Part shown: piece by piece, positions 17,050-25,683 of the stretch | Layout of the letters: every line of letters begins with the position of its first letter | Position numbering within the stretch: position 1 is the stretch's first letter | Source: Candidatus Amarobacter glycogenicus | Lineage (GTDB): Bacteria > Chloroflexota > Dehalococcoidia > Tepidiformales > Tepidiformaceae | Assembly (NCBI GenBank): GCA_016719395.1 | Contig: JADJZF010000008.1 | Span: forward strand, 17,120-81,119 | Direction: 5' to 3' | DNA: 64,000 nt | Notes under the pieces: generated by a model | What the model was told of the DNA's origin: nothing | The model's database searches: none | The model's input: the letters and a program-made list of their open reading frames with translations, nothing else | Translations under genes and position numbers: made by a program

Positions 17050-17592
17050 TCAGAGGAGGGCGCCCTGGAGGCCCATCAGGCCCTTCACGAGCTGGGCCTC
17101 ACCGAGGTGTTCGGCGACGTGGCCGATGCCGAAGAAGGCGACCGCTTCGAGGCGGGACATGCGGTCGTAGCCGGGGTAGACATCGGTGAAGAAGGGAAGG
17201 GCGATCTCGGCGGCGGCGTCTTCCGGGGAGAGCGCATCGAGGACGGCGTTGATGCTGGCGCCGACGGCGCTGGCATAGGCGCAGAGTTCGGGGAGGTCCA
17301 GGCGGAGGGAGCCGATCTGGTCCCGGGTCATGCCGTTGCCGAACGCGGAGCGGCCCGTCTCGCCGACGGGCAGGCGGGAGGCCCAGCCCTGGCTGGCGAA
17401 GACGGTGGGCCGGCGCAGCAAGAGGCCATGGACGAGGTCATCGCTCGAGCGGTAGGCGTGCCAGAGGGCGAACATGATGGAGGTGTCGTGGTTCTCGGGC
17501 TGCCAGTGGAGCTGGTCCGGCGTGAGGCCCTTGATGAAGACGGCGGGCGCGTGCCAGAAAGCGATGTTGGTGGACAGGACGTTCGCTGCCAT
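17050..17592 (-). CDS. DinB-like four-helix metal protein
   Basis: 180 residues of the DinB/YfiT superfamily, cytoplasmic four-helix bundles that bind one metal through three His and often act as thiol-dependent transferases. Candidate ligands are the His in FALWHAYRSSDD (about residue 45) and the two in GHVAEHLGEAQL near the C-terminus. The N-terminus (MAANVLSTNIAFWHAPAVFI, then GLTPDQLHWQP) is typical for the family. It is divergent from priA with about 155 bp between starts. The substrate is unknown. Confidence 0.82.
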   Translation of the reverse strand: MAANVLSTNIAFWHAPAVFIKGLTPDQLHWQPENHDTSIMFALWHAYRSSDDLVHGLLLRRPTVFASQGWASRLPVGETGRSAFGNGMTRDQIGSLRLDLPELCAYASAVGASINAVLDALSPEDAAAEIALPFFTDVYPGYDRMSRLEAVAFFGIGHVAEHLGEAQLVKGLMGLQGALL

Positions 17593-17748
17593 GGCGAGTT
17601 ACCTCACTGTGCGACGTTGGAGCTCCGGGGGTGCGGCGCCCGCCGGGCGTTCGGGCGGGCCCGAAGATACACCGCCGCAGGCGTGCGTATCCAGCGCCCG
17701 GCCCAGCGGCTGATCGACAGGGGCAGGGCGCCATCCCATGATCGGCGG

Positions 17749-20226
17749 GTGACGACGCCCAGCATGTTCGGCAACGACCCCGCCGAGGCCCCCACCGCGG
17801 GCACGCGCTTCGCGGAGGTGGCGGTAAACGCGGGGCAGCCGGCGCGGCAGCCGTTCACCTACAGCATCCCGGATGGGCTGGAGGTGGCGGCTGGACAGGC
17901 GGTGTTCGTGCCGTTCGGGCCGCGCATCCTCCAGGGCGTGGTGATGGCGCTGGCCGATGCGACGCCGTTGCAGGCGGTGCGGCCGATCAGCGCGGTGGCG
18001 GACCCTGCCGCGGTGCTGGACGGCCCGCACATCGCGCTCGCTCGCTGGATGAGCGATGAGTACCTCGCGCCGCTCTGGGACTGCGTGGCCTGCTGCCTTC
18101 CTTCCGGGTATGGGCAGAAGGCCGTGACGATGGTGTCGCCGGTGGACATCCCGCCGTTGCTACCGGCGTACCCGAAAGACCAGCGCATCCTGCAGTACAT
18201 CGCCGCGAACGGCCGCGTCTCGATCGAGGCACTTCGCGAGGCAGTCGGGCAGGTGTCGCTGACACTGCTGGACCGGCTGCAACGCGACGGCCACCTGACG
18301 GTCGCGCAGGGGCTCGCGCGGCCGGCCGGGAGACCCCGGATGGAGCGGCGTGTCGCGCTGGGGGCCGCACCGGAGGCAGCGCTCGCACAGGCGGACACCC
18401 TCACCGAGCGCAACGCGAAGTCCGTCGAGGCACGGCTGCTCCGGCACCTGGCGGCACACCCGGATGTGACGCTGACGGAGACACGGGAGATGGGGGCGAC
18501 GCCGGGGCACCTGCGGAAGCTCGAAGCCGGGGGCTTCCTGCGGGAGTACGAGCAGCAGCTCGAGCGCGACCCGCTGGCCGACTACCGCTTCGAACACCGG
18601 CCTCCGCCGGTGCTCAGCGCCGACCAGGCCGCCGCCTTCGAGGCGATCTGGGCGCACCCCGGGACGACGCTACTTCACGGCGTGACGGGCTCCGGGAAGA
18701 CGGAGGTCTACCTCGAACTGGTCAGACGCACCCTTGAGGGTGGGCGCGCGGCGATCGTCCTCGTGCCGGAGATAGCACTCACACCGCAGGCGATCCGGCG
18801 GTACGGCGAACGCTTCGGCGAGACCCTGACGGTCTTCCACTCGCAGCTCTCCATGGGCGAGTTGTTCGACCAGTGGTACCGGGCACAGCGGGGCGATGCG
18901 CGGGTTATCGTCGGTTCGCGAAGCGCGATCTTCGCGCCCGTGCCGAACCTCGGGCTTGTGGTGCTGGACGAGGAACACGAGTGGAGCTACAAGCAGGTAG
19001 ACCCTCAACCGCGGTACCACGCACGCGATGCAGCCGAGCGTCTTTGCGGGCTGACGGGGGCGCGGCTCGTGCTGGGGAGTGCGACGCCCGACGTGGTGAC
19101 GTACCACCGGAGCGAAGTCGGAGCGATCAAGCGAGTCGAACTCCTTCAGCGACTATCGCCCGGAAGCGATGGTTCGATTTCGGAGGGCGCACTCCCGGCG
19201 GTGACCATCGTCGACATGCGGGAGGAACTGCGCGGCGGTAACCGCAGCATCTTCTCGCAACCGCTCCGGAGAGCGGTGCATGCTGCCCTCCGGCAAGGCG
19301 AGCAGTCGATCCTGTTCGTGAACCGGCGGGGCTCGGCACGGTTCGTTCTATGCCGGGACTGCGGGTATCTGCCCGTGTGCCCGTCATGCGAGGTTGCCCT
19401 GAGCGTCGATGTCCAAAGCCCCGTGAGTACGATGCTGGTGTGCCACCACTGCGGGCGCTCCCGACGTCTCGAAGACCGCTGCCCGAAGTGCGACGGGAGG
19501 CGTTACCGGCCGTTCGGCGTGGGTACCCAGCGGGTGGAACAGGAGGCCCGCGCGTACTTCCCGGGGGCGCGGGTCGCTCGTTGGGACAGCGACGTTTCCG
19601 GACAGAAGGGCAGCCACGAGCGGATGGTGCAATCGCTGGAATCGGGCGAGATCGACATCCTCGTCGGGACGCAGATGCTGGCAAAAGGCCTGGACCTGCC
19701 GGAGATGACGGTGGTGGGGGTGGTGGACGCGGACGTGGGACTCAGCCTGCCGGACTACCACTCCCACGAGCGCACCTTCCAGCTGCTTTCGCAGGTCGCC
19801 GGGCGCGCCGGACGGCGGGAGAAGCCCGGTTACGTCTTCATCCAGACCTACGAACCTGAGGCAGGCCCGATTGTCGCCGCGGCGACGCACGAGTATCGAG
19901 CCTTCTACGACGAGGAGATTGCCCATCGTCGACGGGCGGGTTACCCACCGTTCAACCGGCTGGTCCGGCTCATCTTCCGGCACGCACGGCAAGAGCACGC
20001 GCTCGAAGAAGCCGCGAGAGTGGCCAACGAACTCCGGATCGGACGCGATGCTGCCGGGCGGGCGGAACCGGACGTCCTGGGGCCAACACCGGCATACATC
20101 CCCCGGATTCGCGGGGAATACCGCTACCAGGTGCTGTTGCGTGGCCGGAACCCCTCGCGCCTGCTGGAGTTGGTGCGCCTCGGCGAGCACTGGCACGTGG
20201 AAATCGACCCACCGAGCCTCATCTGA
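17749..20226 (+). CDS. priA: Primosomal helicase PriA
   Basis: 825 residues from GTG 17749 (an ATG five codons later is equally possible). PriA restarts stalled replication forks. The N-terminal 3'BD is recognisable (RFAEVAVNAGQPARQPFTYS). Walker A GVTGSGKTEVYL lies near residue 310 and the DEEH box (LDEEHEWSYKQ) near 406. The zinc-binding insert has paired Cys (CRDCGYLPVCPSC, CHHCG, CPKC) at about 533-580. Helicase motifs V and VI (GTQMLAKGLDLPEM, QVAGRAGRREKPG) and a C-terminal domain follow. The open frame upstream of 17749 is antisense to dinB and has no family match. Confidence 0.95.
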   Translation: MTTPSMFGNDPAEAPTAGTRFAEVAVNAGQPARQPFTYSIPDGLEVAAGQAVFVPFGPRILQGVVMALADATPLQAVRPISAVADPAAVLDGPHIALARWMSDEYLAPLWDCVACCLPSGYGQKAVTMVSPVDIPPLLPAYPKDQRILQYIAANGRVSIEALREAVGQVSLTLLDRLQRDGHLTVAQGLARPAGRPRMERRVALGAAPEAALAQADTLTERNAKSVEARLLRHLAAHPDVTLTETREMGATPGHLRKLEAGGFLREYEQQLERDPLADYRFEHRPPPVLSADQAAAFEAIWAHPGTTLLHGVTGSGKTEVYLELVRRTLEGGRAAIVLVPEIALTPQAIRRYGERFGETLTVFHSQLSMGELFDQWYRAQRGDARVIVGSRSAIFAPVPNLGLVVLDEEHEWSYKQVDPQPRYHARDAAERLCGLTGARLVLGSATPDVVTYHRSEVGAIKRVELLQRLSPGSDGSISEGALPAVTIVDMREELRGGNRSIFSQPLRRAVHAALRQGEQSILFVNRRGSARFVLCRDCGYLPVCPSCEVALSVDVQSPVSTMLVCHHCGRSRRLEDRCPKCDGRRYRPFGVGTQRVEQEARAYFPGARVARWDSDVSGQKGSHERMVQSLESGEIDILVGTQMLAKGLDLPEMTVVGVVDADVGLSLPDYHSHERTFQLLSQVAGRAGRREKPGYVFIQTYEPEAGPIVAAATHEYRAFYDEEIAHRRRAGYPPFNRLVRLIFRHARQEHALEEAARVANELRIGRDAAGRAEPDVLGPTPAYIPRIRGEYRYQVLLRGRNPSRLLELVRLGEHWHVEIDPPSLI

Positions 20227-20458
20227 AGCATCGTGAGGCCGCCCGCCACCCGGTGTTGAGGACCTTCGAAAATCTGCCGTGTTTCGCCCGCCACATCGAG
20301 CGGCCGTTAGTACGTGTTCGAATGGCCATGCCGGACTGAGGACGGGCCGACGCCGTTCGTTCGTGCCTACCGAACCTTCGCCCCTCCCCCACCACCCTGC
20401 TATCCTCGGTCGGAGATTGGCGCGCCCCAGGCGCCGTCTGGAGGGCATTGGTTCCCCA

Positions 20459-21447
20459 ATGGACCAGGAAGTGAAGCCTTGGGCGCGTCTCGCGCTCATC
20501 TTCCCCGGCCAGGATCGCAGCACGTCGGTATGGGACACCGGCTCTCGCAGGTCTCGAAGGCCGCCCGCGACGTTTTCGAACGGGCCGACCGGGTGCTCGA
20601 CCGGAACCTTTCGAAGCTCTGCTGGGAGGGTCCCGGAGACGAACTTGAATCGACCGCCAACCAGCAGCCCGCAAGCTTCGTCACCTCGATGGCGTGGCTC
20701 GAAGCATTGCGAGAACGCTTCGCCGCCAGCGGGAGGAAGTTCGATCCCCACCTCTTCGCGGGCCACTCGATGGGCGAGTTCACGGCGGCTGTTGCGGCCG
20801 GATCGCTCGACTTCGAGGAAGGTCTGTTGCTCGTCGCCGAGCGTGGCCGCCTGATGGGCGAAGCCGGAACGGAAAACCCGGGAGGCATGGCGTCGATCCT
20901 CGGCCTCCCCGAGGCGAAGGTGCTCGAGATTTGCGCCGAGGCCTCGAAAGAGGGCTATGTGGGACTTGCGAACGCGAACTGCGACGGGCAGAGCGTTATC
21001 TCGGGTTACCTCAAACCGTTGACGACGGCGATCGAACTCGCCGAAAAGGCGAAGGCGCGCAAAGTCGTCCGCTTGCCGATTTCAATCGGCTCACACTCGC
21101 CGCTGATGGCCAAAGCGAGCGACGGGATGAATGCGCTCCTCCAGAAGATGCACATCCGTGACCCACACCGTCCGCTCGTCGGCAACGTCAATGCGGATTT
21201 GCTCACCACGGGACCGCAAGTCTATTCCGAACTCCGGGACCAGCTCACGCACGGCGTGCTCTGGCAGAAGTCCATCGAGAAGATGAGGGATGAGGGCGCC
21301 GATATGTTCATCGAAGTAGGCCCGGGTAACGTCCTGACGAAGCTCGTCCGCCGGATCGACTACGAGATCAACAGTATTTCGATCAGTGACGATTACGAGG
21401 GCTTGCTCAGTGATCGCTGGCAGCTGGTAGAAGGGGCAGCCCGATGA
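20459..21447 (+). CDS. fabD: Malonyl-CoA:ACP transacylase, one-base frameshift near 20512
   Basis: FabD loads malonate from CoA onto ACP to start fatty-acid elongation. The start ATG 20459 has GGAGGG upstream (MDQEVKPWARLALIFPGQ). The conserved FPGQGSQ motif is broken: the DNA lacks one G at about 20512, and downstream sequence continues in the next frame (SQHVGMGHRLSQVSKAARDV). Read across, the protein is 329 residues and otherwise intact: AGHSMGEFTAAVA with the nucleophile Ser, the GSHSPLM His and the FIEVGPGNVLTKL segment. Because the gene is essential and its operon intact, a sequence error is the best reading. The stop overlaps fabF as ATGA. Confidence 0.88.
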
Positions 21448-22682
21448 GCCGTCGAGTCGTGATCACCGGGGTGGGCGCAGTCACCGCTGTCGGCCATACC
21501 GCAGAAGAGACGTGGCAGGCCATGCTCGCGGGACGCAGTGGCATCGGACCGATCACCCTGTTCGACCCGGAGCCCTATCCCATCCGGATCCAGGCGGAAG
21601 TGAAGAATTTCGAACTCGGCGACCGGGCCGATGCCAAACAGCAGCGCTACATGAACCGGAGCGTGACGTTCGGGATGTCGGCCGCGATCGAGGCATTGGC
21701 CGACAGCGGCTTCCAGGTAACTGAGGAGAATGCCGACATGGTCGGTGTCGTCTTCGGGTCCGGAGCGGGCGGTACAGACATGGTGCTCGACCACCAGCGG
21801 ATCCTCGATGAAAAGGGGCCACGGCGGGTGACACCGTTCCTGGTGGCAAACTTCATCGCGGATGCGGCGAGCGGGCACATCGCCATCCACACGGGCGCGC
21901 GCGGACCGAATTTCGCTCCGGTGAGCGCCTGCGCGACTGGCGCGAACTCGCTCGGCGAAGCGTTCGAGACGATTCGTCGTGGTGATGCCGACACGGTCAT
22001 CACGGGAAGCAGCGAGGCCGTCCTCCTCCCCATCTATCACGCGACCTGGTGTTCAATGCGGGCGCTCGCGGGTGACAACGAGCACCCGGAAAAGGCGCTC
22101 AAGCCGTTCGACCTGAATCGCGACGGGTTCATCGCGGGAGAGGGCGCCTGCGGAATGATCATGGAGGAGTACGAGCAGGCGAAGTCTCGCGGGGCAAAGA
22201 TCTACTGCGAAGTCGTCGGCTACGCATCCTCGAACGACGCGTATGACATGATCGCCCTGCACGAGACGGGGCGCGGGCTGAAGCGGGCCGTTAATACGGC
22301 CATCAGGAAGGCCGGGATCGCCCCATCGGAGATCAACTACATCAACCCGCACGGCAGCGGGACGCCGTTGAACGACCGCGTTGAGACACTCGTTTTTAAG
22401 GAGATCATGGGGAAGGCAGCCTACGACGCCGCTATCTCCTCGGTGAAGCCGATCACGGGACACTGCATGGGGGCGAGCGGATCGGTGGAGGCGCTCGCCT
22501 GCGTCATGGCTATCCGCGACCAACGCGTGGCACCCACAATCAACTACACGACACCGGACCCGGAATGCGACCTGGACTACGTGCCGAATGTTGCCCGCTC
22601 GATGGCGGTGAACATCGCCATGACCACATCTGTCGGCCTCGGCGGGCACAACTCCGCCGTCATCTTCAAGAAGGTCCAATAA
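21444..22682 (+). CDS. fabF: 3-oxoacyl-ACP synthase II (first copy)
   Basis: 412 residues, full FabF length. It condenses acyl-ACP with malonyl-ACP. The catalytic Cys sits in VSACATGANS (about residue 163). The two His are in NPHGSGTPLND (about 302) and KPITGHCMGASG (about 338). GLGGHNSAVIFKK closes the fold. The usual Thr in HGTGT is replaced to give HGSGT, a mild variant. The start ATG overlaps the fabD stop by 4 nt (coupling), and a second FabF follows after 15 nt. Confidence 0.95.
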   Translation: MSRRVVITGVGAVTAVGHTAEETWQAMLAGRSGIGPITLFDPEPYPIRIQAEVKNFELGDRADAKQQRYMNRSVTFGMSAAIEALADSGFQVTEENADMVGVVFGSGAGGTDMVLDHQRILDEKGPRRVTPFLVANFIADAASGHIAIHTGARGPNFAPVSACATGANSLGEAFETIRRGDADTVITGSSEAVLLPIYHATWCSMRALAGDNEHPEKALKPFDLNRDGFIAGEGACGMIMEEYEQAKSRGAKIYCEVVGYASSNDAYDMIALHETGRGLKRAVNTAIRKAGIAPSEINYINPHGSGTPLNDRVETLVFKEIMGKAAYDAAISSVKPITGHCMGASGSVEALACVMAIRDQRVAPTINYTTPDPECDLDYVPNVARSMAVNIAMTTSVGLGGHNSAVIFKKVQ

Positions 22683-22697
22683 CCTGGGGAGAAACCT

Positions 22698-23935
22698 GTG
22701 ACCCGAGCACTCGTCACCGGGCTGGGCGCGATCACGCCCATCGGCCTGACCGCCCACGATTTCTGGGAGAACCTGGTTGCCGGGGTTTCCGGCGCGAGCC
22801 AGATCACCCGGTTCGACACCACGAACATGCCCGTCACGATCGCGACGGAGGTGAAGGGTTTCGAGGCCGGGAACTACATGGACTCGAAGGGTGCGCGGCG
22901 CATGTCCCGGTTCGCCCAGTTCGCGGTGGCGGCGGCCCAACTTGCAGCGGACGATGCGAAGCTGACGCTGACCGATGAGGAACGGCGCCGGGCGGCGTCA
23001 GCAATTGCGACTGGTTCCGGCGGGGCAATCGACACGATGGACGAAGTCCTTGTCCTGAATGAGCGGGGGCCGGCGCGGGTAAGCCCTTCTACATCCCGAT
23101 CATGGCGCCGAACATGGGCGCCTGCCAGGTTTCAATGCACCTGGGGCTGCGCGGACCGGCCCTTGCCAGCGTTGCTGCGTGTGCGAGCGGTCTCTACTCG
23201 TACATGGAGGCGAAGCAGCTGATCGAATCAGGGCGGTGCGACGTGGTCCTCGCCGGAGGGACCGAAGCGGCATTGCACCCACTGCCGATCGCGGCACTGG
23301 CGAACATGAGGGCGCTCAGCCGCCGGAATGACGAACCGACGAGGGCGAGCAGGCCCTTCGATCGCGACCGGGATGGTTTCGTTTTCGGAGAAGGCGCGGC
23401 GGTCATGGTCATCGAATCGGAAGCCCGCGCGAAGGCTCGGAACGCAAAGGTCTATGCAGAGCTGGCGGGGGGCGGCCTGAGTTGCGACGCGTTTCACATC
23501 ACGGCACCGCTCGAAGATGGCTCCGGCGCGCAGGACGCTATGACGGAGGCTCTGCGTGCGTCGGGACTCCGGCCCGAGGACATCGACTACATCGCAGCAC
23601 ACGGCACCGGGACACCACTGAATGATGCCTCGGAGACGCGCGCCGTGAAACTGGCATTTGGTGAACACGCGTATAAGCTCTCGCTGAGCTCGCCGAAGTC
23701 GATGGTCGGTCATCTTCTCGGTGGGGCGGGAGCGGTCGGTGCGCTCGCGGCCGTGCTGGCGGTGCATCACGACATGGTGCCCCCGACCATCAACCTCGAG
23801 AATCCGGACCCGGAGTGCGATCTGGACTACACCGCGCTGAAAGCGCGCTCACGCGAAGTGCGCGCGGCAGCCGCGAACGGCTTCGGATTCGGCGGACAGA
23901 ACGGCAGTGTGATCTTCCGCAAGTACAACGGGTGA
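22698..23935 (+). CDS. fabF: 3-oxoacyl-ACP synthase II (second copy), one-base frameshift near 23085
   Basis: Starts at GTG 22698 with GGGGAG upstream (TRALVTGLGAITPIGLTAHD). The frame breaks at CCC 23084-23086. Adding one C restores RVSPFYIPIMAPNMGACQVS and a 412-residue FabF. All three catalytic residues are present: Cys in VAACASGLYS (about 161), His in AAHGTGTPLND (about 300) and His in SMVGHLLGGAG (about 337). It is clearly diverged from the first copy. It may have a different chain-length range, but sequence alone cannot show that. The break looks like a homopolymer error. Confidence 0.9.
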
Positions 23936-24013
23936 CCTAACCTACGCGCACCTGAACCTAACCGGGCGGGAAATTCGCCCGAGACGAGTCAATTCCCGGT
24001 GGAGGCCCAAACC

Positions 24014-24265
24014 ATGGCAACCGTGTTCGAACGCGTCCGTGATGTCGTCGTCAAGCAGTTGAAGGTCGGCGCCGAAGAAGTGACACCCGAGGCGAACCTG
24101 GTCGACGACCTGCGCGCAGACTCCCTCGACATCGTGGACCTCACCATCGCCATCGAAGAGGCGTTTTCAGAGGATGCGGAGTTCGAGATCCGGGACGAGG
24201 ACGCGGAGAACATCCACACCGTCCAGGACATCCTGGACTTCCTCGCGGGCCAGGGCTTGAGCTAG
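24014..24265 (+). CDS. acpP: Acyl carrier protein
   Basis: 83 residues from ATG 24014, with GGAGG 8 nt upstream. It is small, acidic and helical. The phosphopantetheine Ser is in DLRADSLDIVDL (about residue 38); the common form is DSLD-V-EL, here DIVDL. It carries the growing acyl chain between FabD, the two FabF enzymes and reductases encoded elsewhere. It is the last gene of the fab cluster, 78 bp after the second fabF. FabH, FabG and FabZ genes are not in the window. Confidence 0.95.
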   Translation: MATVFERVRDVVVKQLKVGAEEVTPEANLVDDLRADSLDIVDLTIAIEEAFSEDAEFEIRDEDAENIHTVQDILDFLAGQGLS

Positions 24266-24414
24266 ATCCCGCCTGCGCGGGCGCCTCGGCCACGCCGGAC
24301 GACGTTCTGTCGAGGCCGGCGCACTCAACAGGATCCGAATGGGCGGTGAGTCTCGACGAGGCGGCACCAGGCGGCGTTATTTCTTTGCGGGAAGCTGTGG
24401 GCTAGGCTTGGTGG

Positions 24415-25587
24415 GTGGCACGGGTGTATCTGGACCATGCGGCGACGACGAAGCCTGATCCGCGCGTGATCGCGGCGATGCTGCCGATGCTTGAGAAGTA
24501 CTGGGGCAACCCTTCTTCGATTTACCTCGAAGGGCAGGAAGCTCGGCGGGCCATCGATGCTGCGCGAAAGCTGTGCGCCGACCTGCTTGGCGGGGCTCCG
24601 AAAGAGATCGTGTTCACCGGCGGCGGGACGGAGTCGGACAACGCGGCCATCCGCGGCGCGGCGCTCGCTCAACGCGAACGAGGCCACGGTAACCACATCG
24701 TCACAAGTGCCATCGAACACCACGCGGTCCTCCACACGGTGGAACAACTCGAGCACGAGGGCTTTCGCGCTACGTACCTGCCCGTGGACGGCGAGGGCTT
24801 CCTCGACCTGGCAGCACTCGAGGGCGCGGTCACGCCGGAGACGACGGTCGTCTCGGTGATGGCGGCGAACAACGAAGTCGGCACGATCCAGGCGATTGCC
24901 GAGATCTCGCGGATCGCGAAGGCGAAGAACCCGCGGGTTGTCGTGCACACCGACGCGGTCCAGGGCGCGGGCGCCATGGAGATCACGCCTGCGAAGCTGG
25001 GCGTCGACTTGCTCAGCATTGCGGCCCACAAGCTGTACGGACCGAAGGGCGTTGGATTGCTGTACATCAAGAACCGGACGCCCTGGCAGCCAATGCTCCT
25101 GGGGGGAAGCCAGGAGAAGGAGCGCCGGGCAGGAACCGAGAACGTGGCAGGGATTGTCGGACTGGCAACGGCGATGAAGCTGGCATGGGACGAAGCACCG
25201 GCACGCAACGCGCATGCAGCAACGATGCGTGACCGGCTTCTCTTCGGTATCCCCGAACGGATACCGGACACGGTGATCACTGGCCCCCAGGACCGGCAAA
25301 GGCGCCTGGCGAACAACTTCAGCTGCTGTTTCCGGAACGTCGAGGGCGAAAGCGTCCTGCTCGCGCTCGATATGGCGGATATCGCCGCGAGCAGCGGCAG
25401 CGCATGCACGACGGGGGCGCTCGAACCGTCGCACGTCCTCACCGCGATGGGCATCGACTCGGACCTCGCGCACGCGTCGCTCCGGCTCACGGTCGGCAAA
25501 GACACGTCCGCGCCGCAAATCGACCGCGTGCTCGAAACGCTGCCCGCCATCGTGGAAAGGCTTCGATCACTGGCCGGGAATCCTTAA
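24415..25587 (+). CDS. Cysteine desulfurase (NifS/IscS family)
   Basis: 390 residues from GTG 24415 (ARVYLDHAATTKPDP). This PLP enzyme releases sulfur from cysteine for iron-sulfur clusters and thio-modified tRNA. HAATT at the N-terminus, TGGGTESDN (cofactor binding), SAIEHHAVLH, HTDAVQGAGA and AHKLYGPKGVG with the PLP Lys (about 206) are all present. The catalytic Cys is in SSGSACTTGALEPS (about 330), with the long flexible loop of group I enzymes. No scaffold gene (iscU) or mnmA is adjacent. The gene directly precedes the nusA leader. Confidence 0.94.
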   Translation: MARVYLDHAATTKPDPRVIAAMLPMLEKYWGNPSSIYLEGQEARRAIDAARKLCADLLGGAPKEIVFTGGGTESDNAAIRGAALAQRERGHGNHIVTSAIEHHAVLHTVEQLEHEGFRATYLPVDGEGFLDLAALEGAVTPETTVVSVMAANNEVGTIQAIAEISRIAKAKNPRVVVHTDAVQGAGAMEITPAKLGVDLLSIAAHKLYGPKGVGLLYIKNRTPWQPMLLGGSQEKERRAGTENVAGIVGLATAMKLAWDEAPARNAHAATMRDRLLFGIPERIPDTVITGPQDRQRRLANNFSCCFRNVEGESVLLALDMADIAASSGSACTTGALEPSHVLTAMGIDSDLAHASLRLTVGKDTSAPQIDRVLETLPAIVERLRSLAGNP

Positions 25588-25621
25588 TCCCAACGGGCAT
25601 CGCCCGGTTGCGCCGGGGTGC

Positions 25622-25627
25622 TATACT
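25622..25627 (+). promoter_or_regulatory. Candidate -10 box of the nusA operon
   Basis: TATACT at 25622-25627 lies 35 bp after the desulfurase stop and 57 bp before the nusA ATG. No good TTGACA-like -35 is found at the right spacing. If used, the transcript would start near 25634 and include the hairpin that follows. Confidence 0.45.
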
Positions 25628-25650
25628 GCCGATGGCACAACCTTCTTGGG

Positions 25651-25674
25651 AGTGGGCTCGCAGCCCACTTTTTT
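25651..25674 (+). terminator. Intrinsic terminator in the nusA leader (possible attenuator)
   Basis: A perfect 8-bp stem AGTGGGCT / AGCCCACT with a CGC loop is followed by six T (25669-25674). It ends 9 nt before the nusA start codon and lies downstream of the TATACT box. It could end the desulfurase transcript, or act as an attenuator of the nusA-infB operon. NusA itself acts on such hairpins, so autoregulation is a reasonable idea. Confidence 0.85.
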
Positions 25675-25683
25675 GTTGGAACT

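Noticed and set aside
16912..17748. 280-codon N-terminal extension of priA in the same open frame
   Set aside because: It is antisense to the DinB gene and to the start of the gene at 16374, has no PriA homology, and priA has its own GTG at 17749.
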